From positions 93,968,145-94,032,144 of the forward strand of contig JBOZIK010000001.1 of NCBI GenBank assembly GCA_051453625.1: a DNA stretch of 64,000 nt, read 5' to 3'. This document shows, piece after piece, positions 23,454 through 35,825 of the stretch. The stretch is from Welwitschia mirabilis (Eukaryota; Gnetophyta; Gnetopsida; Welwitschiales). Each line of letters starts with the position of its first letter. Position 1 is the stretch's first letter. A program made the position numbers and the translations under genes. The notes beneath the pieces are model-generated. The model was given only the letters and a program-made list of their open reading frames with translations, was not told the origin of the DNA and made no database searches.

Positions 23454-25232
23454 TGTCATGATTTTTGTAGATCCATAGATTTAGCCTAAATAGTTAAATA
23501 AAAACTAAATAAAAATAATTTTATTCTTGTGGAGCTCAATAAGTTGATTTAATGGCTAAATTAGTTATTTATTATCATATTATTATTTGAGATGCAATTC
23601 TTTACTTTATAAACCAAAACTTATTTTGTCGTAATTATTATTTTAAATGCTTTATTTTTTTATAACTACTGCTCACTAAGTTGATTTAATGGCTACATTA
23701 TTTATTTATTACCATATTATTATTCGAGATGCAATTCTTTCCTTTATAAGCCAAAAATTATTTTGTTTTAATTATTATTTTAAATGCTTTTTTTATAACT
23801 ACTATAATTAATAATATTATTTCATAGTCTTTTCTTATCTACTTAATGATATACTTTTAGTGGCTAATTAATGGTTATACAAATATTATTTTGTTCTTTT
23901 TTATAACTATTACATTTCATGTACCATGATTAGCATATTTCCTTATTTTAATGCATACCAAAGATGCTTATAATAGCCATAATTATTAAGACGCATTATA
24001 TTGGCTTATTTTAATATGTTATCTTGGTAGTACATGCTAAAGTAACACCCATAATTATGGTGTTGCATTTTCTTTTATTAGTCATTAACATGTATACCTT
24101 ATGGAAAATATTTATATGTGGCAACATTTTATCTTGGTGTTTTTGTCGAAATTACTTGTTAATTAAATGTCTCATGTTGATTCTTTTTCTTGATAAATGT
24201 TTTTAAAACTTTGGTATTTTCTTTTAGATGGCTTATTTGAATAAATACTAGTGATTATTTATCTTTTTTAAAAAATATTGAGAATCCATATGTCTAGGCT
24301 TTATCTTCTTTATACTTATCAAGCAAAATAATGAGGACATTTGGATGATGTAACTTATGTATAGCTTATTTACTTATTATTGGAAAAATATTTTTGGTAT
24401 GTTGAGCATTTACTATTATTACGATGAAATATTAAACCCAGTAGCCATTCAAAGTAATGATTGGGGATTAGCAAATCATAATTGTTTTTCCCAAAGATAA
24501 TAGTGGCTTATGTGTATGTTGATATCCTCTATTTCATTTTTTCTTTTCATTATAAATAGGACTCTCTTTTATTTAGTCTCATACTTTGGAAAAATCTTCT
24601 AGTCTTGGATTTTGGTGATCTTACATCTTGGAGATTTGGAAATTTTGGAGTCTTTGAAATCTTAGGGTCTTTGAAGCTTGGGCATAGTAGTCTTGAAGCT
24701 TTGAAAACTTCATGTCAAACCATGGGTATGATCCTCGGCTTCTATTTATTTTTTGTATGGTTCAACATTTTTTCTGAATCTTCTATGAACTAAACCTTGT
24801 ATTTGTAATTCTTTCATATCTTACATGCTTTTATAGATTTGTTAAATTCTTGCTCTCTTATTTTATAACCAATTGTTTGTTTTAATGATCTCTATGTTTT
24901 CTCTTCATTTGCATAGTCTATAGTGCTTGCTAACTCACTTGTATGGTCCTAAATATGTCTTGGATCTCCTGTATGGTCTTGAGTATTCCTTAGTACTAGA
25001 GATTTCCTTCATCTTTTGTATGGTTCCATGTTCTTGTATTATTTCATGGTTCAAAGATGTTCTTGTTTTAGTTATAAATTAATTATCTTCTTCGATTTTT
25101 TGTAAACTTCTAAAATGTCTTGCTTATTTCTATTGGTTTGAAATATTTCAATAAGTATTTTCTATATTATTCAAAAATTGTTCTTGAATGAATCTTATTT
25201 TTTATGAAAATTCTTGATGGTTGAAAAGTAAA
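23454..25232 (+). repeat. Left arm of a 3.5-kb inverted repeat
   Basis: Its reverse complement is found at 25290-26991 through the whole length. Paired landmarks include gatttttgtagatc/gatctacaaaaatc at the outer end, ttagtggcta/tagccactaa, cttattttaatgcata/tgcattaaaataag, gacatttggatgatgtaact, and gaatcttattttt/aacaaataagattc at the inner end. TGTCA begins the arm, as in many LTRs. The arm contains TATAAATAGG at 24551, and a tandem duplication of about 137 bp (23537-23673 and 23674-23805) that the right arm lacks. Confidence 0.85.
24551..24560 (+). promoter_or_regulatory. TATA-like box in the left arm of the inverted repeat
   Basis: TATAAATAGG sits after a T-rich stretch and about 30 bp before tctcatactttgg, an LTR-promoter-like arrangement. 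It faces the centre of the inverted repeat. The corresponding site in the right arm (about 25970-25985 on the minus strand) has decayed. Confidence 0.4.
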
Positions 25233-25289
25233 CCTATAAAAGTAAATCTTGTCATTCCTTGTGATATCCTTTAAAACTCCAAATCTTTA

Positions 25290-26991
25290 TGAATTTACTT
25301 TTCAAGTGTCAATAATTTTCACAACAAATAAGATTCATGCAATAATAATCTTTAAATCATATAGCAAATAATCATTAAAATATTTCAAACCAATGGAGAT
25401 AAGTAAAACATTTTAAAAGTTTACAAGAATTTCAAGAAAACAATAGATTTATTAAGAAAATAAGAACATCTTTGGACTATGAAAGGATGCATGAACATAG
25501 GATCATACAAAAGATGAAAGAAATCCCTAGTATCATAAAAGAGACTCAAGAAATATTTAATGCTATACAAGAGATTCAAAACATATTTAGGATCATATAA
25601 GTGAGTTAACAAGCATTACAGACTATGGAAATGAAGAGGAAACATAGAGATTATTTGAAAGAAACAATGAATCATAAAATAGAGAGACAATTTAACAAAT
25701 CTATAGAAGCATGTAAGATATGCAGGAATTACAAGAAAAAGGTTTAGGCCATAGAAGATCCAAAAAATACATTGGACCATACACGAAATAAAGAGAAGCC
25801 TAGGACTACATCCATGATTTGACATGAAGTTTTCCAAGCTTTAATATTATTATACCCAAGCTTCAAAGACTCTAAGATTGTAAGGACTTCAAATTTTCTA
25901 AAGCTCTAAGATGCGAGGTCACTAAAATTCAAGACTAAAAGATTTCTCAAAGAACAAGATAAAAAAAAAAGGAGTCATACTTAGAATGAGGAGTAGAATT
26001 GTAATAGAGGATATCAAGGGACAAATAAGCTACTATTATCTTTGAGAAAAATAATTATGATTCTTTGACCTCAAATTATTACTTTACCTGACTACTTAGT
26101 ACATTTAACATTTTATCATAATAATAGTAAATGCTTAACATGTCAAAAATATTTTTCCAACAATAAGCAGATAATAGCTATGAAAAAGATGTCTCGATCA
26201 TCAATACATTAGTTACATCATTCAAAAGTTCTCATAATTTTGCATGATAAGTATAAAGAAGATAAGCCTAGTCACATCACCTCTCAGTATTTTTTAGAAA
26301 AGATAAAGAATCACTAGTATTTACTTAGATAAGCCATCCAAAAGAAACTTTCAAAATTTTAAAAACATGCCACTACTTGCAATTATTAAAAAAAGGAATC
26401 AAAATGAGACATTTAACAAGTAATTTCACAAAAACACCAAGATAAGATTTTGCCACATATAAATATTTTCCATAATGAATACATATTAATGACCAATTAA
26501 AAAAATGCAACATCATAATTATGAGTGTTACTTTACCCCATACTACTAAGATAAAATATTAAAATAAGCCAACATAATGTATCTTAATAATTATAACTTT
26601 TACAAGAATCTTTAGTATGCATTAAAATAAGGAAATATATTAATCATGATACATTAAATGTAATTGTTATAAAAAGTGATAAAATTATATTTGTATAACC
26701 ACTACTTAGCCACTAAAAGCATATCATTAAATACACAAAGAAAGAGTCCAACATAATATTATTAACTACAACAATTATAAGAAAATAAAGCATTTAAAAT
26801 AATAATTATAAAAGAATAATTTTTCACTAATAAAGTAGAGACTTGTATCTCAAATAATAGTATGCTCATAAATAAATAATCTAGCCACTAAATCTGCTTA
26901 GTGGGATTTACAAAAATAAAATTATCTTTATTTAGTTCTTATTTAACTATTTGGGCTAAATTTCTAGATCTACAAAAATCTGAATGTGACA
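25290..26991 (-). repeat. Right arm of the 3.5-kb inverted repeat
   Basis: This is an inverted copy of 23454-25232, separated from it by about 57 bp (25233-25289). It ends with ...gtgacat, the complement of the TGTCAC start. The arms differ by scattered substitutions and small indels, so the duplication is old. No coding sequence is recognised in either arm, and open frames here are chance. Confidence 0.85.
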
Positions 26992-27144
26992 TTAGGTATA
27001 AGAGATTAAACATTTGGAAGCCCAATTCCAAAGGAGTTTTAGAGAAGGGCAAGGTAAAGTAATAATGCTTTATTAAAATCCATCTATATAGTCTACTCAT
27101 GTCGTGAATTATTAACTAGAGTTTAGGATTACGACAAGTCAATC

Positions 27145-27466
27145 TAGTGATACACCTCATCAACACACTTAGAATCCTTGGTGGAGATGCATTTCTAAAG
27201 ATGCATGGGCATTGAATTTTATTTAATTACAGAAAAGATCATAAAATAAAATAAATAAATAAACAAGTTAAGTGAAACTAAGGTGGAATGTCTTGAAGTT
27301 TGATTTAGTGATACACCTCATCAACACACTTAGAATCCTTGGTGGAGATGCATTCCTAAAGATGCATGGGCATTGAATTTTATTTAATTATAGAAAAGAT
27401 CATAAAATAAAATAAATAAATAAACAAGTTAAGTGAAAGTAAGGTGGAATGTCTTGAAGTTTGATT
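27145..27466 (+). repeat. Near-perfect 161-bp tandem duplication
   Basis: Two units start at tagtgatacacctcatcaac (27145 and 27306) and run to aatgtcttgaagtttgattt. I count only about three differences (tttcta/ttccta, ttacag/ttatag, gaaact/gaaagt). It is clearly younger than the surrounding elements. Confidence 0.9.
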
Positions 27467-28244
27467 TTCTCTTTATCTAATTGATTGGTTGATTATGGGA
27501 AGGGGCTTAATGTTAAGCATCAACATCACTCATAAATGAGGATAAATAATTTCATATTTACACTTATAATAAAACTAAACAAATAAAATACATTAGTACT
27601 AAGTTGATTAGATTGATGAGAGATCGCCATCCTATAAAGGCTCAGTGTCATTACTTTAAGACAAATTATAATCTCATTTATGTTTAGTATCCTTTTAGCC
27701 TTGTCCTTTAATGTCATAATCTATAATTCACCAATTCCTAGTAAGGTATTTTTCTTGATCAAATCATTAGAAATTGTAAACTGTTTCTCTACTACTACTC
27801 TGTAACTCTTCATAGTCTAGTTAAGCTTGAGTGGTTTCTTAGCTTAGGTAAAATTCTATCTTCTATTTGGTTTTTTTATTTCCAATATAATTTTTATAAC
27901 CTTCCAAATTTTGTCAAAATAACTTTCATAATTTTAATATACCTTAGGCTCACATTCCTCAGTCCTCATCCAAATTCCTCATTAATACTCATAGCTTATG
28001 CTTGTTTCTTTCTTCTTGAATGATACTACATGATCATTTACTTCATTTCAATCCACCTCTCTTCTTGGAATTCAAACCAAAATTCCATATTTGAGGACTT
28101 AGTCCTTATGTATTGCATTAAAACTAAAAAGGATTGTATATTTCTTTCAAAAGAGTTTATGTTAGTTGCTGCTCATGTTTGCCCTTGGTACATGTAGACC
28201 CTACTAATTATTCCTTGTTTTGGATCTAAGTGTAAAAGTCTATA
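27467..28244. other. Gene-free sequence before the right LTR of element 1
   Basis: AT-rich, with no motif recognised. An evident polypurine tract before the right LTR was not identified. Confidence 0.4.
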
Positions 28245-29440
28245 GTAATGACAAGTTTAATAGGGCAAGCTCTCGTATTAATAATAATAGTAATTACCAC
28301 CATTTTCATTACAATCTTTCATTTCATCACATTGGATTTACTTTCAGTCTTCCCCTTTAAAAGTGCAAATGTTAAATGTAATTTATTTCTTTTAACAACA
28401 ATATGTTTTTAATTTATATTTTATATCTTTTACTAATTATATTAGACATCTACTAGTAAATTTATTTATTTACTTAGTGTAGATGGAAAATTTGGGAAAA
28501 GGGAAGGAGGGTGTAGAGATAATAAAGAGAACATGAAAATTAAGACTACCTTACAAGTGACTTACAATATATTCCAAGGAAAACAAGTGTCCATCTATGA
28601 AATAATTATGAAGAGGAAAAAAAGGAAAAATACAAAGAAACACTCCTATAACATGTAATGACAAGAGACAAGAAAGAACATAAAAGTACCATAATAGAAA
28701 ATACACCAAATAATTCCTCTTTCTCTCCCTCTTTAAAAAAGACTATTCCTTGTGATCCCTCCTTGTCTTATACTTCCTCTTATCTCTTTTCACACTTCTT
28801 ATGTCCTCATCTCATAAAAAAATTTCGTTGAAAGGATATTAAGGTTACTTTATTTAAAATACTNNNNNNNNNNNNNNNNNNNNNNNNNNNNNNNNNNNNN
28901 NNNNNNNNNNNNNNNNNNNNNNNNNNNNNNNNNNNNNNNNNNNNNNNNNNNNNNNNNNNNNNNCTTGAGCACCTCACTCTTGAATTTGACTAGGAAAAAA
29001 ATCTTGGAAAGAGGAGTGATAAGAGGCCAAAAATACAAGGATTAATTTAAAAAATGTAGAAGAGTTAGAAGGAAGAACCTAATAGCTCCTATGTACTCTC
29101 TCTTTGTACAAAGATTTTTTAAGGCTAGGATCAAGGCCACAGAAGCATAAGGGATGTTAGGATCTTCATGGTCTTAAATCCTAAGCAACATGAGTTTGAC
29201 CTACTAAGTTTTCTTTTTATTTTACTCTAATTTTGCATGCTAAGTTGCTATTTCTGGATACTTATTCTAATTTATTTTTTTATAATTAAAAAATTATATA
29301 AAAGTATTTCCCATGTCACAACCACATACTTTTCAAATTGTTAACTATTCTTTATTTTTTATGCTTGTGAATGATTTAATATAGGCTAATATTCCATAAA
29401 ACATGGCTCATAAATGTTTGTTGAAACAACTATCACATTA
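28245..29440 (+). repeat. Right LTR-like repeat of Gypsy element 1 (contains 100-N gap)
   Basis: It is the partner of 13950-15055 in the same orientation, with shared landmarks in order across its whole length. It is more AT-rich and more decayed than the left copy, and a 100-base N run interrupts it at 28864-28963. Both copies end near attccataaaac...tatcaca or attccacaaaac...tttcaca. Confidence 0.55.
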
Positions 29441-32400
29441 ACAATGAGTAAATTATATAGGTTATATCCCCAATAACATATTAGTAATACATCATTTGAT
29501 TAAAATATTAGATCATTGTTGAAGCTATTTATTCATGGATTACCTTCATGGCTATAATTTTTGACTTTAGTATGTAAAATACTAAAACATAAAAAATAAA
29601 GATGAAATGGTAAGTATTCAGTCATGTATTTTGTGAAATCATAAAAGATAAGAATGAATTACTATTACTAATCAATTCTAAAGAATACAAGAAAGTAATA
29701 ACTAGTAAGCCATCATCTATGTGAATATTTGTTTTAATTTGTCATAGGGTTTATTATCAAACATACCTTATAGTATATTTTTTTAGGTTTTATTAACTTG
29801 TGTTAGTCATTTTAACTAGGTTTGTTTGGTAAATAGTTTTTTCTTTCATTTTTTTACTTTTTTAATAAACTACCTAATATGAATATAAACTACCTAATAC
29901 AAAGCTAGTTTTCTATCTCCATATGGATATTGATCTTATGCTAATTATAATGAGATGTTCTATAGCCATATTTTGTACTATTTTTACTTTTATTTTTTCT
30001 TCTTTATCTAGTTTAATATCAATGTTTGTCTTTTGAAAATATATCAAAGTTATATAATTCACGTTTCTTGCAAATAGATATACATTTATATCATAATTGC
30101 AGGTAACCATTATATATATTGATCATATTACTTTTGATGTTAATGAAATCCTTAATTTTAATGTAATTATCAAAAACCTATTTGTAACAATCTTGATTCT
30201 TATCATGTTATGCTTTCCTTCAAATACCTCATCAACCTTGTTAAACAATGGTATGCCAAAGGGGGTAGTAGCTTCATTTGGTTGTGGACTTATGAAGAGG
30301 GGACTAAGATTCATGACATGGAGAACATCAATTATGATGTATTCCTTATGATGATAATAAGTATGTCTACATTATGTAAATAAATTTGATTTAAACAATG
30401 AGGTTTTTGAGATTGTTTTATGAGTTTAACAATGCTTGTTATTGTATTTTGATAGGAGAACAAGTCACATATAGGTATAAAGAGTGTTTGATATTGTACT
30501 TGAATCTTGAAAAATTATTTTAGGTGGTTTTTATGAGAAGTGAATTTAGATGTGTTTTTTATCTATGATTGGGGAATTATTTATTATAATCTTAAATTCC
30601 ATATTGGTGGAAGATCCAAAAAGAGAGGTACATAAACAAAAGAATCATTTACACCTTTCCAAAGAAAAGATGAATGTTTGGTTTTATAAAGAATAGGAGA
30701 AGCAAAGTTATGAAGAAATAAGTGTATGAATGAAAATAAGGCTTCCACATAATTGCTTGCTTCTAAATTAAAAAAAAAAATTAATTTCTTTGTTTTTGTT
30801 CTAGAATGTCTACTTGTAAGGTTGTTTTATTCCCCTTTTATCAATCCATAATTCAATTGATTTTGAAACTCTTAAAGGGATTAATTTGTTATTCATACTT
30901 CACATTATTGCTATTAATTTTATGAAGTATACTTGCTGATTTTAACTTGTCATAATCACACTGGTTAATTGTAATTTTGTGAGAAAGACAAAATTTATAG
31001 CATATTGAGATAGATGAAATATGCCATAAATTTCATTCGTGTTTCTTCTAAATTATTATTTAACTAATCATATTTTGAACTTATGTCTTTAATAGCTAGT
31101 CTCTTGGACTATTAAGAAAACTAATTTAAGAAATTACAATAGAATAAAGTGAATAATCCTTTACCTTATTATCAATTGGTTATTCACAACTAGAAATTTT
31201 CTTTTAACTTTCCCCATTCATAGGACTGTATGATTCTTATTCATGTGATATTTCAACAAATTTATCTTGTTATTTATGTCATCATGACTTAATCACATGC
31301 ATATGAAACTTTGGTATTATTCCTTATCCCATTTACAATTTTACTTTAACTCTCACGTGCATTATTAATTAAGAATATTTATATAAGTATCATTTTTTCA
31401 TCAATTTCTTAGGTATATATTCCCATGCACCATATATTTTTTGTAGTGCTATTTTTATCATATTACTACTTGTCCTACCTCTACATTAGGATGAATGGAT
31501 CAATAACTTTTAATTATATTCTACTTTTGTAGCTTTGTATTATTATATTTCCATTTTTTAATCAGAATTTAGATAAACTTAGCATTCTTTCTATGCATTC
31601 AAAATGACTCCCATGATGATAATAATGTGTTAAAATAGGTGGAATGCAAAAGTTTCTTTATGTGCAAAAGTTTCTTTAATTAATGAAATTGCTTTAAGAG
31701 AATTACAAACTCAAAATGGATATTGTTACTATAGTGTTATCTAAATATAGATACAGAAATTCCTAGAAAGAAACTTTTATTTAAAGAAAAATCATCAAAC
31801 TTTCTTTTATCTTTTATTAAAAAACATATTTTTTAGAGATTCTACTTCATGAACAATCCTACTTTTGTAGTATCTCCCCTTAATAATGAAAGATTTCTTT
31901 AATAAATTCTTATATTAATGTCTATTTGAAGAAGTACCTTTTCAAGATTATGTTTCTAAGCTCTTCACTAAAGTCAATGTTGTTGTTTCTTGATTTTTAG
32001 CTAATGTTGTTGTTGCTTGATTTTTGTTTCTACCTTCATAAGCTTATTATTTAAGATCATGTTCTTAATAACATCATCTACTAACTAATTTTCTACATTT
32101 GTAAGATCAAATGATGGTTTTGATTTGGTAGATTCAAGTTATTGGAAAGTCCAATTTTCTTTTATAGGAGCTTTATCTCTTCTATTCTTTCTTTTTATAT
32201 CACTTTCAAATTTTCTTCTTGATATTGATAATGTTCTTCACATTATGTTTAATCATTTTAAACTTAGATATATATAGGTGTTTTTGAGACAAGTGTATAT
32301 TCATTATAGTAAAAGAGAACTTAAAAAAAAAAAAAAAAACTAGGTAAGTACCTAGTAATATTCTTCCATAAGGATAATTAAGGTAAGACTAAAAAAAGTC

Positions 32401-33745
32401 TACAAAAACTCCTATAAAATTGCAATGATTTAAAACAAAAACCCAAAATGGAGATTGAGATGAAATTGAACTTAGTTAGTGAAGTAGAAAGATGAACTCA
32501 GTATAGAGGTCCAGCTTGAATCCTCCAACCTATAAAACTTTCACTTCAATAATATTCTATAACCTTCTTAAATAATCATAAGATTGTTAAGTCATTTAAG
32601 GCTCAAATTATGGTGACAAAATCTCTTTCACCATATGAGTGATGGTGAATTACTTAGTCCTCCTGATCCTTCATAGCCCTTTGTAATCATGAAAAGTATG
32701 AACTATTATGCAAAAAATCCATCAAATAATAATGACTATAAACCTTAGAATTTATCTTGACAAACTCACTTAATAAACAAAAGAACTTAACAATGTCTTC
32801 ATTTAAACATTAAAAGTTTACTGGTACTAAAAATAAAAAATGAATAACTACCATCCATTAAAAATAAAAAATTCCATTACATTAACGACAAAAGTAAAGC
32901 TAATAAAGACTCCTCAAAGCTAGCCTTGAAGCTAGCTTACTACCAAAGAGGAAAATTAGAATGCCATGCAACTTGATACTCTAAGAACTCCACCTTTTTT
33001 CACTAGCCAAAGCTCCATACAAATGAGAGCTCAAGGTCCTTTTACAAGCAAGGTAAGGGTTGAAAAGATTACAAGCCTTTTGACTTGCAGTGGTTGGTGG
33101 TGGTTACAATTAAGGGGGTTACACTTTAAATAGTTACATTTAGGAGGGTTATAGTTTTTTTATCATGTAATATTAAGGAGGATATTTGTATTCTTATGAA
33201 AGTGGTTATGATAAGTCCAAAATGTGACCTATGGATTATGATGCTGCTACTATCTAATGCTATTATCATGCGTCTTCGATGTTATCATACTTGTCACTAC
33301 CACATCTCGCTGCTACATGTCACTTTGTGCCTATGCCACATATCACTGAAGTTATCAGTTCTTTTTGATGTGATTATAAATTAAGCCCATAAATGGAATG
33401 TGATCAATTTCCCATAAAGGTCCCATAATGTAACTTTGAATGCATTCTACCTTAAATTACTGGTGGCATAGATGGCTAAGATGGTGTTGGTAATGTTTTC
33501 TAAGTGATTATCTTCAAATTTTAGTATATCTTTTAGAATGAATTAAATTACCTGACATTGTTATGGAAAATTTCATAAATTCACAAATCATGTAAAAAAA
33601 ATAATAGAAGACATAATTTCATGATAAAACAACTATTTTAATATTTTTTCCTAAGCTCAATTAGTCGAATAAACTTGGTTTAACATTTTTCATGTTAACA
33701 AAGGTCTCTATTAAGTGGCATTTCCTTAAAATGTCTTAACTATAT
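29441..33745. other. Gene-free AT-rich stretch
   Basis: No firm gene, RNA or element was recognised. A somewhat GC-richer patch at 32930-33480 (gctagccttgaagctagctt, repeated gggggttacacttt motifs) looks like old LTR-type sequence but could not be paired. A short frame near 30240-30350 reads WYAKGGSSFIWLWTYEEG, protein-like but unassigned. Confidence 0.4.
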
Positions 33746-35070
33746 CTACCATCTGATGTAAGGTAGCATCTTCATGTTCAAGATATATTTTAGCAAGTTA
33801 TTTTGATTGTTAGATATAGAGTCTAGTGTTTGCTTAGCACTTAGTTGTGATGTAGAATCATTATTGTTAAGCTCACATAAAAACTCTTCCCACAGATCAA
33901 ATTTATTCAATCCTTTCTTTTTAGAAACTTTTAAATTTTGAACAAACACCATAAGTGCTTAGTTTTTGAGAACTTAATTCATTGAAAATTATACTACATT
34001 CACTAAGGTTACTAGTTCAAGTAAAAAACTTAGGTAATCCTTGTCATCTTGTGAGATGAGAATCAGGTGTCTAGGTATTGCATATGATTTATATCTAAGA
34101 CATTGAAACATGCACCTAGATGTGCCTTTAAGATATGGATATAAACCCCAAGCTAACTCATACTATAAGATTCAGACCTAAAACTTTACATATGCTAATA
34201 ACTTATAAACATGGATTCAATTAACTACACCATGCACTAGGCTCCAAATACGATAATTTATATGTACCTTTATACATATCATGTTTATAAACATTGATGA
34301 CCTTAAGAATTAAATAATGTCTTTGTAGAAATTCCTTTTACTATTAGGCCTTGATCTCATATAACATCCTTTAATGATTTGATTCTCTTCTTTGCAAAGA
34401 GCTAATAGTTCTAGAATATGCCTCTTTTGTAGAGATTTTAATTACTTTATGAATATTTACATAACGATATTCTTTATCATTTTTTTCAATTTCCTCTTTT
34501 GTTAAATGCCTAGTTAGATTAATTGTATGCATTATAAGTTCTGAATATAAAATAACTGCATGCACATATATCTCATTTAATCCTAATATTTGGGAAATAA
34601 AATTTCTATGAAGCATATGCAATCATAACACTTCCTTTTAGATAGATTTTAGTTGTGAATTGCTTATGGAATTTGCTACAAGAAATTTATGTTCTATATT
34701 TACAAGGAATTCTAGAAATATAGCCTTTTTCTAGGGATTTCCATAACACTTTAAGATAATCTAGTTTTATTTGCTCCTTGATAAGAGCATTTTACACATA
34801 TTCATTTGTTACTATAAATGTCAAATTTAATTCTTTAGTTTTGTAGATGTCACAATGATTTTCTAATTAACTTGAGAGAAATGAAGTATATGATAAATAA
34901 GATTGAATACTTTCATGTATATCACTTTTCTTTATCAAAAAGCACACTTTGTTGTAACCTTTCAATGTTAGGTCAATAGTCTTACTATTAATTTGAAACT
35001 AAGATAGGTAAATTAGCCATAAGAATATTATAAACTTTACTATGTATCCCAAAGTCATCTACTTTCTTCA
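33746..35070 (-). pseudogene. Unidentified minus-strand protein-like relic
   Basis: On the minus strand several consecutive pieces look like decayed protein. At about 35070-34700 there is CFLIKKSDIHESIQSYLSYT, then IYKTKELNLTFIVTNEYV, then IKEQIKLDYLKVLWKSLEKG. At 34622-34371 there is FISQILGLNEIYVHAVILYS followed by EEIEKNDKEYRYVNIHKVI. At 33952-33746 there is KKGLNKFDLWEEFLCELNN. Composition and continuity suggest one decayed ORF set, but I cannot name the family. Confidence 0.25.
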
Positions 35071-35825
35071 TGTATTGATTGTATTTCACCATGAAATGTA
35101 AAATTTATAAGCTCTATAGAATTCTCAGGAAAAACATTTTTATTATGATTTATACTCATAAATAATTAAAAAAATTCTTCTTTCCCATTTTACCCATATT
35201 AAAGAACCTCCACCATTCTTAGTTTTTAGGTTAACTTAAAATATCTTAGAATGAGTTAGTATCTTCAAGCACATGTAGTATTTAATGTGTTATTGTAAAG
35301 ATTAAGACAACTATTTCCAGGTCCATTTTTGTAAAGGTTTAGAGTGAAACAAATAGAATATAGTTTATTAAAATCTTCTAACAATGGATCTTTTTAAAGT
35401 TTATGTACACTAGATGGATCGAAGAGAAGGAAAAAAAATGTGCTACAACCATGATATAATGAAGAATTTTCTCAAAGTTTTGAATTTATAAAAATTTTAA
35501 TTATTATCCTAGAAATAACTAGAAAACTTACAACATTGAAGATATAATGTCAAATCTAAGTGTTTAACTTTGTAACTAAAGAGAAAATCCCCTTATGAAA
35601 ATTTATTGTTTCAATTGTTGTGATAGTGACATGATCTTAAAATGTTTATATTGTAAATTGAAGTAAAATACTTATAAACATAACTCAAGTTTTCATAAAA
35701 TGATTGGTTTTAGGATTTTATTTTCACTTGATTTTGAAATGCTTGTGATCTTTATAATCTTACTTGAAAGAGGGTAATTACTTATCTTTAAACCTATTAA
35801 GCCATTGGCTTGGATGTAATGAAAG

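Noticed and set aside
13950-29440. Two independent solo LTRs rather than one element
   Set aside because: Same orientation and gag-to-integrase remains between them favour one element, but lack of a clear primer site and purine tract keeps this open.
32930-33480. Possible LTR with ggggg-ttac motifs
   Set aside because: No partner copy, primer site or adjacent coding remains were found in the window.
34371-34622. Faint resemblance of EYRYVNIHKVI to plant pararetrovirus movement proteins
   Set aside because: Only a few residues fit, other parts do not, and no neighbouring coat or polymerase domain was found. Left as unassigned.
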